Shown one piece after another: positions 20,201 to 29,269 of a DNA stretch of 64,000 bases; the first letter of the stretch is position 1, and each line of letters starts with the position of its first letter. This stretch comes from Vreelandella neptunia (lineage in GTDB: Bacteria; Pseudomonadota; Gammaproteobacteria; Pseudomonadales; Halomonadaceae). The DNA lies in the NCBI RefSeq assembly GCF_022489065.1, contig NZ_JAKVTW010000002.1:124001-188000 (forward strand), given 5' to 3'. The notes below the pieces were generated by a model. That model was not told the origin of the DNA, ran no database searches, and saw only the letters and a list, made by a program, of their open reading frames with translations. A program made the position numbers and the translations under genes.

Positions 20201-20781
20201 TCGATGAGTACGAGCGTGAGTTAAAGCGCTTTGTGTCGACCCGAATCAGTGATTTAAAACCTTCTCGCGACCCTCAGCGGGTGGCGGGGTTGGTGGTCGG
20301 CGTGCGCACCATGAAGTCAAAGCGCGGCGATACCATGGCGTTTATCACCCTGGATGACCGCACCGGGCGTATTGAAGCCTCGTTGTTTGGTGAGCTGTTC
20401 GAGCAGTTGCGCGGTCAAATTGAGGCCGATCAAGTGCTCATCGTCGAGGGCGAGGTCTCCAGTGATGAATTTTCCGGTGGCCTGCGTCTGCGCGGTAAAG
20501 ACGTCACGCCAATGGTGACGGCGCGCATTCGATACGGCCAAGCGGTTGAGCTGGCGCTGGATGCGGGGCAGATCAATGGTCGCTTAATTGAAACCCTGCG
20601 CGACAGCCTGACGCCTTATCGCGACCAAGAAGGTTTGCCGGTACGCCTGCAGTATCGCCACCCTGCAGCCGTCGCGTGGCTGGAGCTTGCCGATGAGTGG
20701 AAAGTCGCGCCAAGCGACGATTTACTGCTGGCGCTGCGGGATGTTCAGGGCCAGGCGGGCGTACAGCTACGTTATCGTTAG
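17275..20781 (+). CDS. dnaE: DNA polymerase III subunit alpha
   Basis: Catalytic subunit of the replicative polymerase. The 1168-residue chain begins with the PHP domain (FVHLRLHSEYSLVDG). The polymerase core contains GPGRGSGAGSLVAYA and the catalytic pair in MPDFDVDFCMEKRDKV. A helix-hairpin-helix region and an OB fold (AGLVVGVRTMKSKRGDTMAF) lie near the C-terminus. Length and domain order match gammaproteobacterial DnaE1. It follows rnhB and precedes accA as in E. coli. Confidence 0.98.
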   Translation: MTVPFVHLRLHSEYSLVDGLVKLKSLVSTTAERAMPALALTDETNLFGLVKFYKAAQGAGLKPIIGSDLWLQNPHDESHPYRLTLLAMNDVGYRNLTELISKGWTHGQRQGRAILDKQWVLEQSEGLIALSGAREGEIGRHLLSDHEPEARQLLEEWQAAFPERFYLELVRTGRPLEEACVHASVKLAIETGTPVVATNDVRFLERDDYWAHETRVAIGEGKALDDPRRERRYTEEQYLKSPDEMAALFADIPEALENSVMIAERCSVNVRLGEIFLPEFGIPEGMTQDEFFRKVSHDGLTERLDFLFPAERYPRDSEEYQAIDQRYRDRLEFELNVIIQMGFPGYFLIVMDFIQWAKDNNVPVGPGRGSGAGSLVAYAQKITDLDPIGYDLLFERFLNPERVSMPDFDVDFCMEKRDKVIEYVAERYGRNAVSQIVTFGTMAAKAVVRDVARAQGRPYSLGDKLSKLIPFEVGMTLAKAIEQEPALKEFIGNDEEAEEIWEMALKLEGTTRGTGKHAGGVVIAPTKLTDFSPLLCDEDGSGLVVQFDKNDIEEAGLVKFDFLGLRTLTIIDWALEMVDKVRSVNGQGALNIDSIPLDDAPTFEMLKRAETTAVFQLESRGMKELIKRLLPDSLDDMIALVALFRPGPLQSGMVDDFINRKHGRAEVSYPHPDYQHELLKPVLSPTYGIILYQEQVMQIAQVMAGYSLGQADMLRRAMGKKKPEEMAKQRDGFMEGCAANGIDKDLAGNIFDLVEKFAGYGFNKSHSAAYALVSYQTAWLKAHYPGPFMAAVMSTEMDNLDKVVPLIEECRNLKLTVTPPDVNVGGYKFTVDTDARVVYGLGAIRGVGEGPIGAIVEAREADGPFEDIFDFCRRMDPKRMNKRTLEALIRSGALDTIGPNRAVLFAAMEDALKAAAQNHTNQNLGMLDMFGDAFAEAEEGDSDVYAEYINAREWTDRERLSGEKDTLGLYLTGHPIDEYERELKRFVSTRISDLKPSRDPQRVAGLVVGVRTMKSKRGDTMAFITLDDRTGRIEASLFGELFEQLRGQIEADQVLIVEGEVSSDEFSGGLRLRGKDVTPMVTARIRYGQAVELALDAGQINGRLIETLRDSLTPYRDQEGLPVRLQYRHPAAVAWLELADEWKVAPSDDLLLALRDVQGQAGVQLRYR

Positions 20782-20901
20782 AAGACGATAGGGCAGGCAC
20801 TCAACTTGCGTGGCTGGTTCAGGGTGCGATAATGCGCTTTATTCTCTTTAATTACGTATCAATGCATATTTTGATCAGGCTACTTTTTATAGGCAGCGCC
20901 G

Positions 20902-21858
20902 ATGAATCCTAATTATCTCGATTTTGAACAGCCGATTGCCGAACTTCAGGCAAAAATTGAGGAGCTGCGTTTGGTCAGCTCTGATAGCCAAGTCAACCTT
21001 TCCGACGAGATATCTCGGCTGGAAGAGAAAAGCCGTAAACTGACGGAATCGATCTTCAAGGATTTGACTCCCTGGCAGGTTTCTCAGATTTCACGGCACC
21101 CCCAGCGCCCCTATACGCTGGACTATCTCGGGCATATCTTCACCGATTTTGACGAGCTACACGGTGACCGTAACTTCGCCGATGATGCTGCGCTAGTCGG
21201 TGGCATTGCGCGCTTGAATGATGCACCTGTGATGGTGATTGGTCATCAAAAAGGCCGCGATGTAAAAGAGAAAGTACGTCGCAACTTCGGTATGCCGCGC
21301 CCTGAGGGCTACCGTAAAGCGTGCCGCTTAATGGAAATGGCTGAGCGCTTCAAAATGCCGATTCTGACCTTTATCGATACCCCAGGCGCTTACCCCGGCA
21401 TCGACGCGGAAGAGCGCGGCCAGTCAGAAGCGATTGCTTACAACCTGGCGGTGATGTCGCGGCTGAAAACGCCAATTATCTCGACGGTAGTAGGCGAGGG
21501 TGGCTCCGGCGGCGCGTTAGCCATTGGCGTCTGTGATGAGCTGCAAATGCTGCAGTACTCCACCTACTCGGTGATCTCACCGGAAGGCTGCGCCTCGATT
21601 CTGTGGAAGAGCGCCACCAAAGCCTCTGACGCCGCCCAAGCGATGGGGATTACCGCTGAACGCCTAAAAGAACTGGGCTTCGTCGATTCACTGATCAAAG
21701 AGCCGCTCGGGGGTTCACACCGCCATCCGCTCACCACCGCTGAGCGGGTTAAAGAAGCACTTACCGCCAGCCTGGAGCGTTTACAGGCGATGGACACCGA
21801 TGCTCTGCTAGAGCGTCGCTACAAGCGTTTAATGAGCTATGGCGCCCCAGCCGCGTAA
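20902..21858 (+). CDS. accA: Acetyl-CoA carboxylase carboxyltransferase subunit alpha
   Basis: With AccD, transfers carboxyl from biotin to acetyl-CoA to form malonyl-CoA, the committed step of fatty-acid synthesis. The 318-residue product starts [19 protein letters not shown] with a helical N-terminus. The crotonase-like core includes [30 protein letters not shown] and [15 protein letters not shown]. Its last 20 bases overlap tilS. Confidence 0.98.
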   Translation: MNPNYLDFEQPIAELQAKIEELRLVSSDSQVNLSDEISRLEEKSRKLTESIFKDLTPWQVSQISRHPQRPYTLDYLGHIFTDFDELHGDRNFADDAALVGGIARLNDAPVMVIGHQKGRDVKEKVRRNFGMPRPEGYRKACRLMEMAERFKMPILTFIDTPGAYPGIDAEERGQSEAIAYNLAVMSRLKTPIISTVVGEGGSGGALAIGVCDELQMLQYSTYSVISPEGCASILWKSATKASDAAQAMGITAERLKELGFVDSLIKEPLGGSHRHPLTTAERVKEALTASLERLQAMDTDALLERRYKRLMSYGAPAA

Positions 21859-23149
21859 TTTACTGCAAGGCTTACTAGATGACGCCCTGGCGGAAACCCC
21901 GCCGGGGCGCTCTATTTGGGTGGCCCTCTCGGGCGGTTTGGACTCCTCTCTGCTGCTCGCGTTGGCCGCACAGGTCTGCGCACAAGCAGACCGACCTTTG
22001 CAGGCTATTCACATTAATCACGGCCTACAGGCGGCGGCAGAGACCTTCGAAGAGCACTGTAAAATACTCTGCGAACAATGGAACGTCCCGTTAACGGTGG
22101 TCGATGTAAGGGTAAATGCCCACGGTGAGGGCATCGAAGGCGCCGCCCGCAACGCCCGCTATGAGGCTTTTTTTGTCACCCTGCCCGAAGGCGATACGCT
22201 CTGGCTGGCCCAACACCAGGACGATCAGGCGGAAACTTTTCTGCTGGCCGCCCTGCGTGGCAGCGGTGTGCGTGGGTTGGCGAGTATGCCCTTTCGACGT
22301 GATGTCGAAGGTGTCACGCTGGTGCGCCCGTGGCTAAGCGTGAAGCGAGCACAGCTTGAAGCAGCAGCGCGTTTGCTAGCGCTTACATGGTGCGAAGACC
22401 CAACCAATAGCGATATCGCGCTTGATCGCAACCGTCTGCGCCATGACATATTGCCGGCAATGGAAATGCGCTGGTCCAATGCAGCTCGTTCATTGGCGCA
22501 AAGCGCACGGCACGCCGGGGAAGCAGATCGTTTGCTACTTGAATACGCTAGGGATGAACTGCAAACCTTACTTACTGATAGCCAACATATTAATGCCGCT
22601 GCGCTGAGCGCACGTTCACCCTCTCGCCAACGCTTGCTAATACGCACGCTTTGCCAACAGCTAGGCTTGCCAACGCCACCGCAGAAGCGCTTAGAGAGTT
22701 TGTTGGAACAACTGACAGCTAAATCCGATGCCAAAGTATGCGTGGAGTGGCCGGGCTGCCAGGCCCGTGTATGGCGTCAGCGGCTCTATCTGAGGGCGCC
22801 GCGTGAAGCGCTTCCCCCTTGGGAGGCTAGTTGGGACGGAGAAGCACCACTTGAAACGCCGCTAGGTCCGCTCGGCTTGCAGGTAACCTCATCACAAACG
22901 CTATCTCAACCTCTGATGGTAACGTGGCGGCAAGGAGGTGAGGTGATGCAACTGCCCAAGCGAGGGCGGCGTGACTTGAAGCGACTGCTCCAAGAGGCTG
23001 ATGTGCCGCCTTGGGAGCGCGAATGGCTGGTGGTCATCATGCAGGCTGAAGCGTGTATCGGGGTGGTGAACCCCCCAGCCAAGCTACTATGGCAGGCCGA
23101 GGGGGTTGTCTTTACCCGTACGACTTCGTTTGTTGAATCAAAAGTTTGA
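21839..23149 (+). CDS. tilS: tRNA(Ile)-lysidine synthase
   Basis: Converts the wobble cytidine of the minor isoleucine tRNA to lysidine, changing both its charging and its AUA reading. The PP-loop motif SGGLDSS is at residues 31-37, and the family block [17 protein letters not shown] follows. The [20 protein letters not shown] segment is diagnostic. The C-terminal TilS domains extend to residue 436. The start overlaps accA by 20 bases, and the 3' end overlaps convergent ppx by 38 bases. Confidence 0.96.
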   Translation: MAPQPRNLLQGLLDDALAETPPGRSIWVALSGGLDSSLLLALAAQVCAQADRPLQAIHINHGLQAAAETFEEHCKILCEQWNVPLTVVDVRVNAHGEGIEGAARNARYEAFFVTLPEGDTLWLAQHQDDQAETFLLAALRGSGVRGLASMPFRRDVEGVTLVRPWLSVKRAQLEAAARLLALTWCEDPTNSDIALDRNRLRHDILPAMEMRWSNAARSLAQSARHAGEADRLLLEYARDELQTLLTDSQHINAAALSARSPSRQRLLIRTLCQQLGLPTPPQKRLESLLEQLTAKSDAKVCVEWPGCQARVWRQRLYLRAPREALPPWEASWDGEAPLETPLGPLGLQVTSSQTLSQPLMVTWRQGGEVMQLPKRGRRDLKRLLQEADVPPWEREWLVVIMQAEACIGVVNPPAKLLWQAEGVVFTRTTSFVESKV

Positions 23150-24665
23150 ACCCTGCGGCTTCCATAAATGCCTGCTCTTGCTCCAGATCGGTGCTCAGCA
23201 GGGTGGGCTCATCGCTTTCAGGTAGCGTGATGGTCAGGCTGTCGCTATCGGCGCTTAGCTGTGGCAGCGTCGGAGCTGTTTCAGGACGCGAATGATTAAT
23301 CAGCACTGCCAACCGAAGCAGTCGGGCAAGTTTCTGAGACACCGCTCGTTGTGACTCAGGCAGTGCCTGCCACTCCTTAAGCGGAAACTTGCGCCGATGG
23401 GCGCGCACCAAAAACGCCAGCTGACGCTGTTCGGGGCGAGAAAAGCCCGCCAGATCAGAGTGTTCCAGCAGGTAAGCGCCGTGGCGATGAAACTGGCTAT
23501 GGGAGATCGCCAAGCCGATTTCATGGACGTGGCTGGCCCACTGCAAATAGCGTGCTTGATCAGGGTTCAGCGACCATTCATGGCGTACCTGCTTAAATAA
23601 ACGCTCAGCGGTGTCAGCAACATTAAGCCCTTGGCGGGTATCAACATCGTAGGTGCGCTTCAGTGATTCCAGGGTTTTCGAGCGTGAATCTTCCGCACTG
23701 TTACGTCCTGCCATGTCATAGAGCACGCCTTCACGCAGGGCACCGTCCGCGAAGCGCATCTGGGTTAAGTCAAAGGCTTCGAAAATCGCCCCGAGGATGG
23801 CGATCCCAGCCGGGAAGACCTTGGCACGGTCGGCCTTGAGGCCGTCCAGCTCTACTTTATCTAACTGTTTGCACTTTAGCAGGCGCTCGCGCAGCTTCTT
23901 CAAGCCACTGCGGGTGATAACGCCTTCGTGGGGGGTGTCACCATACGCATGGAGAACGCTGGCAGCGGCCTTGATGGTGCCACTGGAGCCGACTGGGTCG
24001 TCCCAGCCTAGGCGCTGATAAGGACGCTGGATATTGGCAAGCTCGGAAAGAGCGGCTAACTCGGCGCGGCGCATGCGTTTTTCATTTAACTCACCGTCGG
24101 GAAAGAAGCGCCGAGAGTAGGTAACGCAGCCCATGCGCAGGCTTTCCAGCGCCTTGGGTTCAAACGCTTCGCCGATGATAAATTCGGTTGAGCCGCCGCC
24201 AATGTCGACGATTAATCGACGGCCATTTTCTGCCAGCGCGTGGGCAGCTCCTAAATAAATCAGCCGAGCCTCTTCGCGGCCGGCAATAATTTCGATGGCG
24301 TGACCTAGCTGCGCCTCGGCACGCTCGATAAAGGCTTGGCTATTATCGGCGTCACGCAGCGCGTTAGTGCCTACAATGCGCAAATTAGCACTTGTAATGT
24401 CGCTTAAAAACGGTGCAAAGCGGCCCAGGCAATCTAGCGCACGCTGCATCGCCTCTTCGCTAAGCAGGCCGTTATCGTCTAAACCCGCGGCGAGCTGCAC
24501 TTTTTCACCTAAACGAGCGACCACCTGGAGACGTTCGTGCTGGTAGTTGGCCACCAGTAGGTGAAAGCTATTAGAGCCCAGATCTATAGCGGCGAAGCGC
24601 TGCGGCGCACCGCTGTCTACCTCGTTGTTGGAGGCGGCAATGGGGAGCGAAATGTCCTTGGGCAT
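23112..24665 (-). CDS. ppx: Exopolyphosphatase (Ppx/GppA family)
   Basis: Hydrolyses terminal phosphates of inorganic polyphosphate. The ASKHA-fold phosphate motif FAAIDLGSNSFHLLVA is near residue 25, with LIVDIGGGSTEFIIG and the conserved VGSSGTIKAAASVL block. The C-terminal half (about 310-517) is the HD-like domain, including HVHEIGLAISHSQFHRHGAYL. At 517 residues it is full-length Ppx rather than the short form. It is convergent with tilS and divergent from rho. GppA is a close relative and cannot be fully excluded. Confidence 0.92.
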   Translation of the reverse strand: MPKDISLPIAASNNEVDSGAPQRFAAIDLGSNSFHLLVANYQHERLQVVARLGEKVQLAAGLDDNGLLSEEAMQRALDCLGRFAPFLSDITSANLRIVGTNALRDADNSQAFIERAEAQLGHAIEIIAGREEARLIYLGAAHALAENGRRLIVDIGGGSTEFIIGEAFEPKALESLRMGCVTYSRRFFPDGELNEKRMRRAELAALSELANIQRPYQRLGWDDPVGSSGTIKAAASVLHAYGDTPHEGVITRSGLKKLRERLLKCKQLDKVELDGLKADRAKVFPAGIAILGAIFEAFDLTQMRFADGALREGVLYDMAGRNSAEDSRSKTLESLKRTYDVDTRQGLNVADTAERLFKQVRHEWSLNPDQARYLQWASHVHEIGLAISHSQFHRHGAYLLEHSDLAGFSRPEQRQLAFLVRAHRRKFPLKEWQALPESQRAVSQKLARLLRLAVLINHSRPETAPTLPQLSADSDSLTITLPESDEPTLLSTDLEQEQAFMEAAGFKLLIQQTKSYG

Positions 24666-25196
24666 GAGCTTTCCTTCGTGTTGGCTGTGCCAAGGTTGCG
24701 GTGACCTTTATCTATTGTCAATTGCAAAGACTTGCGTTTGTCGCAGCGCTTGACTACCATCGAGCTACTGGCCTGATCTGACCTGATTAGTTAGTGTGTC
24801 AATATGCCTTGATGATATGTTTAGATGCATTGCCTAGATAATCCATCTTGCATCCGTTGTTTACATACGGCACCTTGGTCGCCCCAGACGTTACTGACTG
24901 TTTATCCTGTGAGCGTCAGCCAGAATTCCAAGTCGTCAGATAGCCCACTGGTTCAACCACTCTCCTGTGGGGATCAGATTAAGCAAGTGTTTGCACCCTC
25001 GAGTTGAGTCTTAATGATGACAAGTACTGGTGTTATAAGTACTCAGGTTGTTAGTTAAGTCCAATCCCGTTCCTTTCATCTTCGAGCGCGTGCCTTTACC
25101 GGGGTCTGAACGCATCACACGGCGTCACTTTCACGCCTCCTGTCATACTCCCGGCGCTTGGCGCCCAGCTTCCATGAGCAACTTTCTAACACACCG
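24666..25196. other. Divergent ppx/rho intergenic region with long pyrimidine-rich rho leader
   Basis: 531 bases without a credible gene. The part before rho (about 25060-25190) is rich in CT/TC dinucleotides and poor in G, as expected of Rho-utilisation sequences; E. coli rho is autoregulated by attenuation in its leader. A small hairpin (GGCGC 25153-25157 with GCGCC 25161-25165) lies about 30 bases before the start. A 60-codon open frame at 24825-25007 has no SD and no recognisable product. trxA, which occupies this place in Pseudomonas, is absent. Confidence 0.5.
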
Positions 25197-26456
25197 ATGA
25201 ATCTCACTGAACTCAAGCAAAAAACCGTTCCCGAGCTCCTCGATATCGCCCGTGAAATGGGTATTGATAACTTGGCCCGTTCGCGCAAGCAGGACATCAT
25301 TTTCGCCATCCTCAAGAAACACGCCAAAAGTGGCGAGGATATTTACGGCGACGGTGTGCTGGAAATTCTTCAGGATGGCTTCGGCTTCCTGCGTAGCGCT
25401 GACAGCTCCTATCTCGCCGGTCCCGACGATATTTACATATCGCCTTCGCAGATTCGCCGTTTCAATCTGCGCAAGGGTGACTCCATTTCCGGTAAAATCC
25501 GTCCGCCTAAGGAGGGTGAGCGTTACTTCGCCCTGCTAAAGGTCAGTCAAATCAACTTTGACCGTCCGGAAAATGCCAAGCATAAGATTCTATTTGAGAA
25601 CTTAACGCCGCTGTTCCCAGACGACCGTATGCGTATGGAGATCGGTAACGGCTCCACGGAAGACCTTACCGCGCGGATCATCGATCTAACCGCGCCAATT
25701 GGTAAAGGCCAACGTGGTTTGCTGGTGTCGCCGCCGAAAGCGGGTAAAACGCTGATGTTGCAAAACATCGCGACCTCCATCACGCGCAACAACCCAGAGT
25801 GCCATCTGATCGTACTGCTGATCGATGAGCGCCCTGAAGAAGTGACCGAAATGTCACGAACCGTGCGTGGCGAAGTGGTGGCGTCGACCTTCGATGAGCC
25901 GCCTGCGCGTCACGTGCAAGTGGCCGAAATGGTAATCGAGAAAGCCAAGCGCCTGGTTGAGCACAAGAAAGATGTGGTCATCCTGCTTGACTCGATTACC
26001 CGCTTGGCGCGTGCTTACAACACCGTGGTACCGAGCTCTGGCAAAGTACTGACGGGTGGTGTCGATGCACACGCGCTCGAGAAGCCAAAACGCTTCTTCG
26101 GTGCGGCGCGTAATATCGAAGAGGGCGGCAGCCTGACGATTATCGCCACGGCACTGGTCGATACCGGCTCCAAGATGGACGAAGTCATCTTCGAAGAGTT
26201 CAAGGGTACCGGCAACATGGAAGCCCACCTGGACCGTAAACTGGCCGAGCGTCGCGTCTTCCCGGCGATCAATATCCGTCGCAGTGGCACCCGTCGTGAA
26301 GACCTGCTGGCCTCTGAGGATGAAATGCAGCGCATGTGGATTCTGCGCAAGCTGCTCAACCCGATGGAAGATACCGCCGCGACTGAATTCCTGATTGACC
26401 GTCTGAAAGATACCAAGACCAATCTTGAGTTCTTTGAAGCGATGAAGCGCCGCTAA
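25197..26456 (+). CDS. rho: Transcription termination factor Rho
   Basis: Hexameric RNA helicase that terminates transcription. The ATG at 25197 gives 419 residues, the same length as E. coli Rho; an upstream in-frame start at 25158 adds 13 unconserved residues. The N-terminal domain [18 protein letters not shown] is followed by the RNA-binding cold-shock fold with DGFGFLRS. The Walker A motif SPPKAGKT is at 178-185, Walker B lies in [16 protein letters not shown], and the Q-loop/R-loop region is intact. Confidence 0.98.
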   Translation: MNLTELKQKTVPELLDIAREMGIDNLARSRKQDIIFAILKKHAKSGEDIYGDGVLEILQDGFGFLRSADSSYLAGPDDIYISPSQIRRFNLRKGDSISGKIRPPKEGERYFALLKVSQINFDRPENAKHKILFENLTPLFPDDRMRMEIGNGSTEDLTARIIDLTAPIGKGQRGLLVSPPKAGKTLMLQNIATSITRNNPECHLIVLLIDERPEEVTEMSRTVRGEVVASTFDEPPARHVQVAEMVIEKAKRLVEHKKDVVILLDSITRLARAYNTVVPSSGKVLTGGVDAHALEKPKRFFGAARNIEEGGSLTIIATALVDTGSKMDEVIFEEFKGTGNMEAHLDRKLAERRVFPAINIRRSGTRREDLLASEDEMQRMWILRKLLNPMEDTAATEFLIDRLKDTKTNLEFFEAMKRR

Positions 26457-26470
26457 TTGACAGCGTAAGT

Positions 26471-26532
26471 GCGGCGCTAGCGGGTTGCAGAACCGCCGCT
26501 ATGATCATCGCCGCTAATGCCATCTAGCGGCG
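26471..26532 (+). other. Alternating GCCGCTA inverted repeats between rho and ubiD
   Basis: CGCCGCTA (26509-26516) pairs perfectly with TAGCGGCG (26525-26532). Upstream, GCGGCG (26471-26476) can pair with a CGCCGC-type sequence near 26494-26499. The arms can pair in more than one way. No U-run follows. Confidence 0.4.
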
Positions 26533-26556
26533 CATTCGCCAGCCAGGGAGCGTTCC

Positions 26557-28047
26557 TTGAAGTATAAAGACCTGCGCGAGTTCATCACGGCGCTTGAAGC
26601 CCAGGGTGAACTCAAGCGTATCTCCGTCGAAGTCGATCCTTATCTGGAAATCACCGAAATCTGCGACCGCACGCTGCGTGCCGGTGGCCCGGCGTTGCTG
26701 TTTGAAAACGTTAAAGGTCACTCCATGCCGCTGCTGGGCAATCTGTTTGGTACCCCCAAACGGGTCGCGCTCGGTATGGGGCAGGACTCGGTTGAAGCGC
26801 TAAGAGAAGTCGGCAAGCTGTTGGCGTTTTTAAAAGAACCTGATCCGCCTAAAGGCTTGAAAGACGCCTGGGACAAGCTGCCGATCTTCAAGCAAGTACT
26901 CAGCATGGGACCGAAAAACGTCAAACATGCACCTGTTCAAGAGGTGGTGTATGAAGACGACGAGGTCGATCTTGGCCTGCTGCCGATTCAGCACTGCTGG
27001 CCGGGCGATGCGGGGCCTCTGGTGACCTGGCCGCTAGTGATTACCAAAGGACCGAACAAGAAGCGCCAAAACTTGGGTATCTATCGCCAGCAGAAAATCG
27101 GCAAAAATCGCCTGATTATGCGCTGGCTCTCCCATCGCGGCGGTGCCTTGGATTTTCTGGAGTTTCAAAAAGCCCACCCTGGCGAGCCGTTCCCCGTTGC
27201 GGTAGCGCTCGGCGCCGACCCGGCAACGATCTTGGGCGCTGTGACGCCCGTGCCAGACTCACTTTCCGAGTACGCCTTTGCAGGCCTGCTGCGCGGTTCG
27301 CGTACGGAGCTTGTGAAGTGCGGTCATGCGGATCTGGATGTGCCCGCGTCCAGCGAGATTATTCTCGAAGGCTTTATCTATCCTGACGACATGGCAGCGG
27401 AAGGCCCCTTTGGTGACCACACCGGTTACTACAATGAAGTCGACCACTTCCCGGTGTTTACCATCACGCGGATGACCATGCGCCGTGACGCTATCTATCA
27501 CTCCACCTACACCGGTCGGCCCCCGGATGAGCCTGCGATCCTTGGATTGGCGTTGAACGAAGTGTTCGTGCCGATCCTTTGTAAGCAGTTCCCCGAAATT
27601 GTCGACTTTTATCTGCCGCCTGAGGGCTGCTCTTATCGTATGGCGGTAGTGACGATGAAGAAGCAGTACCCTGGCCACGCCAAGCGCGTGATGATGGGAG
27701 TGTGGAGCTTCCTGCGCCAGTTTATGTATACCAAGTTTGTGATCGTGCTGGATGACGATGTGGACGCGCGCAATTGGGAAGATGTGATCTGGGCGATTAC
27801 CACGCGTATGGACCCCGCACGGGACACCGTTATGGTCGAAAATACGCCGATCGATTATCTCGATTTCGCTTCCCCTGTTTCAGGCCTTGGCTCGAAAATG
27901 GGACTTGATGCTACTAATAAGTGGCCGGGCGAAACCGACCGGGAGTGGGGCACTCCCATCGTTATGGATGAAGCGGTTAAAGCGCGCGTCGATGAACGTT
28001 GGGAAGCGCTGGGGATTGGCCTTGAATTACCGGCCTCCCGCCTTTGA
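26557..28047 (+). CDS. ubiD: 4-hydroxy-3-polyprenylbenzoate decarboxylase
   Basis: Prenylated-FMN-dependent decarboxylase in ubiquinone synthesis. The 496-residue product begins [21 protein letters not shown] and contains the conserved [26 protein letters not shown] and [22 protein letters not shown] blocks. The start is TTG at 26557 with GGGAG 7 bases before; no better ATG exists. Hairpin-forming repeats fill the gap after rho. The following gene is a flavin reductase, as in E. coli ubiD-fre. Confidence 0.97.
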   Translation: MKYKDLREFITALEAQGELKRISVEVDPYLEITEICDRTLRAGGPALLFENVKGHSMPLLGNLFGTPKRVALGMGQDSVEALREVGKLLAFLKEPDPPKGLKDAWDKLPIFKQVLSMGPKNVKHAPVQEVVYEDDEVDLGLLPIQHCWPGDAGPLVTWPLVITKGPNKKRQNLGIYRQQKIGKNRLIMRWLSHRGGALDFLEFQKAHPGEPFPVAVALGADPATILGAVTPVPDSLSEYAFAGLLRGSRTELVKCGHADLDVPASSEIILEGFIYPDDMAAEGPFGDHTGYYNEVDHFPVFTITRMTMRRDAIYHSTYTGRPPDEPAILGLALNEVFVPILCKQFPEIVDFYLPPEGCSYRMAVVTMKKQYPGHAKRVMMGVWSFLRQFMYTKFVIVLDDDVDARNWEDVIWAITTRMDPARDTVMVENTPIDYLDFASPVSGLGSKMGLDATNKWPGETDREWGTPIVMDEAVKARVDERWEALGIGLELPASRL

Positions 28048-28111
28048 TGCGGTTAATTCAGTAGTTGATCATGCAACATATCGCTGACCGAATTTGTTAA
28101 AAGAGGCTTTC

Positions 28112-28852
28112 ATGAGTGCAAGGACGTTGACTTGCCAAGTCACCGAGGTTGAAAATTTAAACCCCGATGTATTTGGCGTAACGCTAACCGGGCGCGCCGA
28201 AGCCATGCAGCATGCCCCGGGGCAGTACTTAGAACTTAAAATAGACGAGTCGACATGGGTGCCGTTTTCGATCGCCAGTGCAGATCGTAGTAATGGCGTT
28301 ATCGAACTGCATATTCAGCACTGGCCTGAGCGGGATAACTCCGCGCGGCTGCGGGAACTGCTTCAGGTAGCCAACCAGCTTACGCTGCGTTTGCCCGGCG
28401 GGGAATGCGTGCTGGATAACGAGAGCGAAAGGCCGCTGCTACTGATTGCGGCGGGGACGGGGTTTTCGCAGATGAAAGCCATTATCGAAGCAGTCCTCCA
28501 TGAACAGCCTACGCGAGAAATATCGCTGTGGTGGGCTGCCCGTGAGCATCGTGATCTCTATTTGGAGCAACTGGCCTGTCAGTGGGCGCAGACCCACGCT
28601 AACGTCGCGTTTCATGCAGTGACGGAGCTGCCGTTAGAAGAACCGCTAGCAGCGGGGGAGCGGATTAGCCACCATCAGGGGCGTATCGATCAAGTCTTAA
28701 AAGCCGCAGAGATTACCCCGGACACCCATGATGTCTATTTATCAGGCTCACCGGGGATGGTATATGCTTGCCTGGATGTACTCGACGCTAAAGGCGTGCC
28801 GTTAGAGCGGGTGTTCTCGGATGTGTTTGCCTACGCACCCCGAACTACTTAA
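28112..28852 (+). CDS. fre: NAD(P)H-flavin reductase (Fre-like)
   Basis: Reduces free flavins with NAD(P)H, here probably supporting UbiD/UbiX flavin chemistry. The 246-residue product has the ferredoxin-reductase fold: flavin-binding VPFSIASADRS (the RPYS-equivalent), LPGGECVLD, then the nucleotide domain with LLIAAGTGFSQMKAII and VYLSGSPGMVYACLDVL. AGAGG supports the ATG at 28112; an in-frame start at 28094 would add six residues. Its place next to ubiD matches E. coli, which supports the symbol. Confidence 0.88.
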   Translation: MSARTLTCQVTEVENLNPDVFGVTLTGRAEAMQHAPGQYLELKIDESTWVPFSIASADRSNGVIELHIQHWPERDNSARLRELLQVANQLTLRLPGGECVLDNESERPLLLIAAGTGFSQMKAIIEAVLHEQPTREISLWWAAREHRDLYLEQLACQWAQTHANVAFHAVTELPLEEPLAAGERISHHQGRIDQVLKAAEITPDTHDVYLSGSPGMVYACLDVLDAKGVPLERVFSDVFAYAPRTT

Positions 28853-28911
28853 TATGGCCGCAGACTGTTGATACTCCCCCTGATATAGCATGGATAAACA
28901 AGGAGGCTTAC

Positions 28912-29040
28912 ATGGCCCATCATGACGAAGATTTCAAAGATGATTCTGGCTTCCTGGCCATTTTCCTGGGCGTAGTGGTGCTGGTAAGTATGAGTGCGCT
29001 GCCTGCCACCATTGGCGTGATCCAAGCTTTTGGCGGTTGA
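28912..29040 (+). CDS. 42-residue single-span membrane miniprotein, function unknown
   Basis: A short open frame preceded by a near-perfect Shine-Dalgarno AAGGAGG ending 6 bases before the ATG. The product starts MAHHDEDFKDDSGF, an acidic, His-containing head. One hydrophobic helix follows (AIFLGVVVLVSMSALPATIG), ending IQAFGG. I do not recognise the family. Charge pattern predicts the acidic N-terminus outside the positive-inside rule's preferred side, so topology is uncertain. It lies between fre and the aromatic leader peptide and may be an accessory subunit of a membrane complex. Confidence 0.65.
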   Translation: MAHHDEDFKDDSGFLAIFLGVVVLVSMSALPATIGVIQAFGG

Positions 29041-29146
29041 GTATTGCCATTTGCAGGGCTTGCAGGCAGGATAAAACCATAACGCCACGGCGGCGACCCT
29101 AATACCTCGTATTCGATAAGCCTGATTCCACTAACGGAAAATAACG

Positions 29147-29269
29147 ATGCAAAAGATAGCGTGCCCACTAACTGCGAAGACTCTGCCTGCAATGGCTGAG
29201 CTTAGTGGTGCGTGCGCTGCATCTTATTGGTATTGGTTTAGCCACGGTGTGCCCTTGGCCGACGCTTAA
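29147..29269 (+). CDS. Aromatic amino acid leader peptide (attenuator of DAHP synthase)
   Basis: A 40-codon open frame, ATG at 29147 with a weak GGAAA SD, contains the run ASYWYWFSHG: Tyr, Trp, Tyr, Trp, Phe in five consecutive codons at 29225-29239. It ends in TAA about 50 bases before a Rho-independent terminator upstream of a DAHP synthase gene. Clustered codons for the pathway's end products before a terminator are the classic attenuator arrangement. A ribosome stalled on these codons would cover the stem arm that starts at 29246. Identification is inference from sequence. Confidence 0.8.
   Translation: MQKIACPLTAKTLPAMAELSGACAASYWYWFSHGVPLADA

Noticed and set aside
22225..22734. 169-codon antisense frame inside tilS
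   Set aside because: Ser/Arg/Ala-rich shadow frame typical of GC-rich coding DNA; the tilS frame has clear motifs.
24825..25007. 60-codon frame in the rho leader, considered as a trxA remnant because of a WSPQ segment
   Set aside because: No WCGPC motif, no flanking thioredoxin sequence and no SD; the resemblance is too short.
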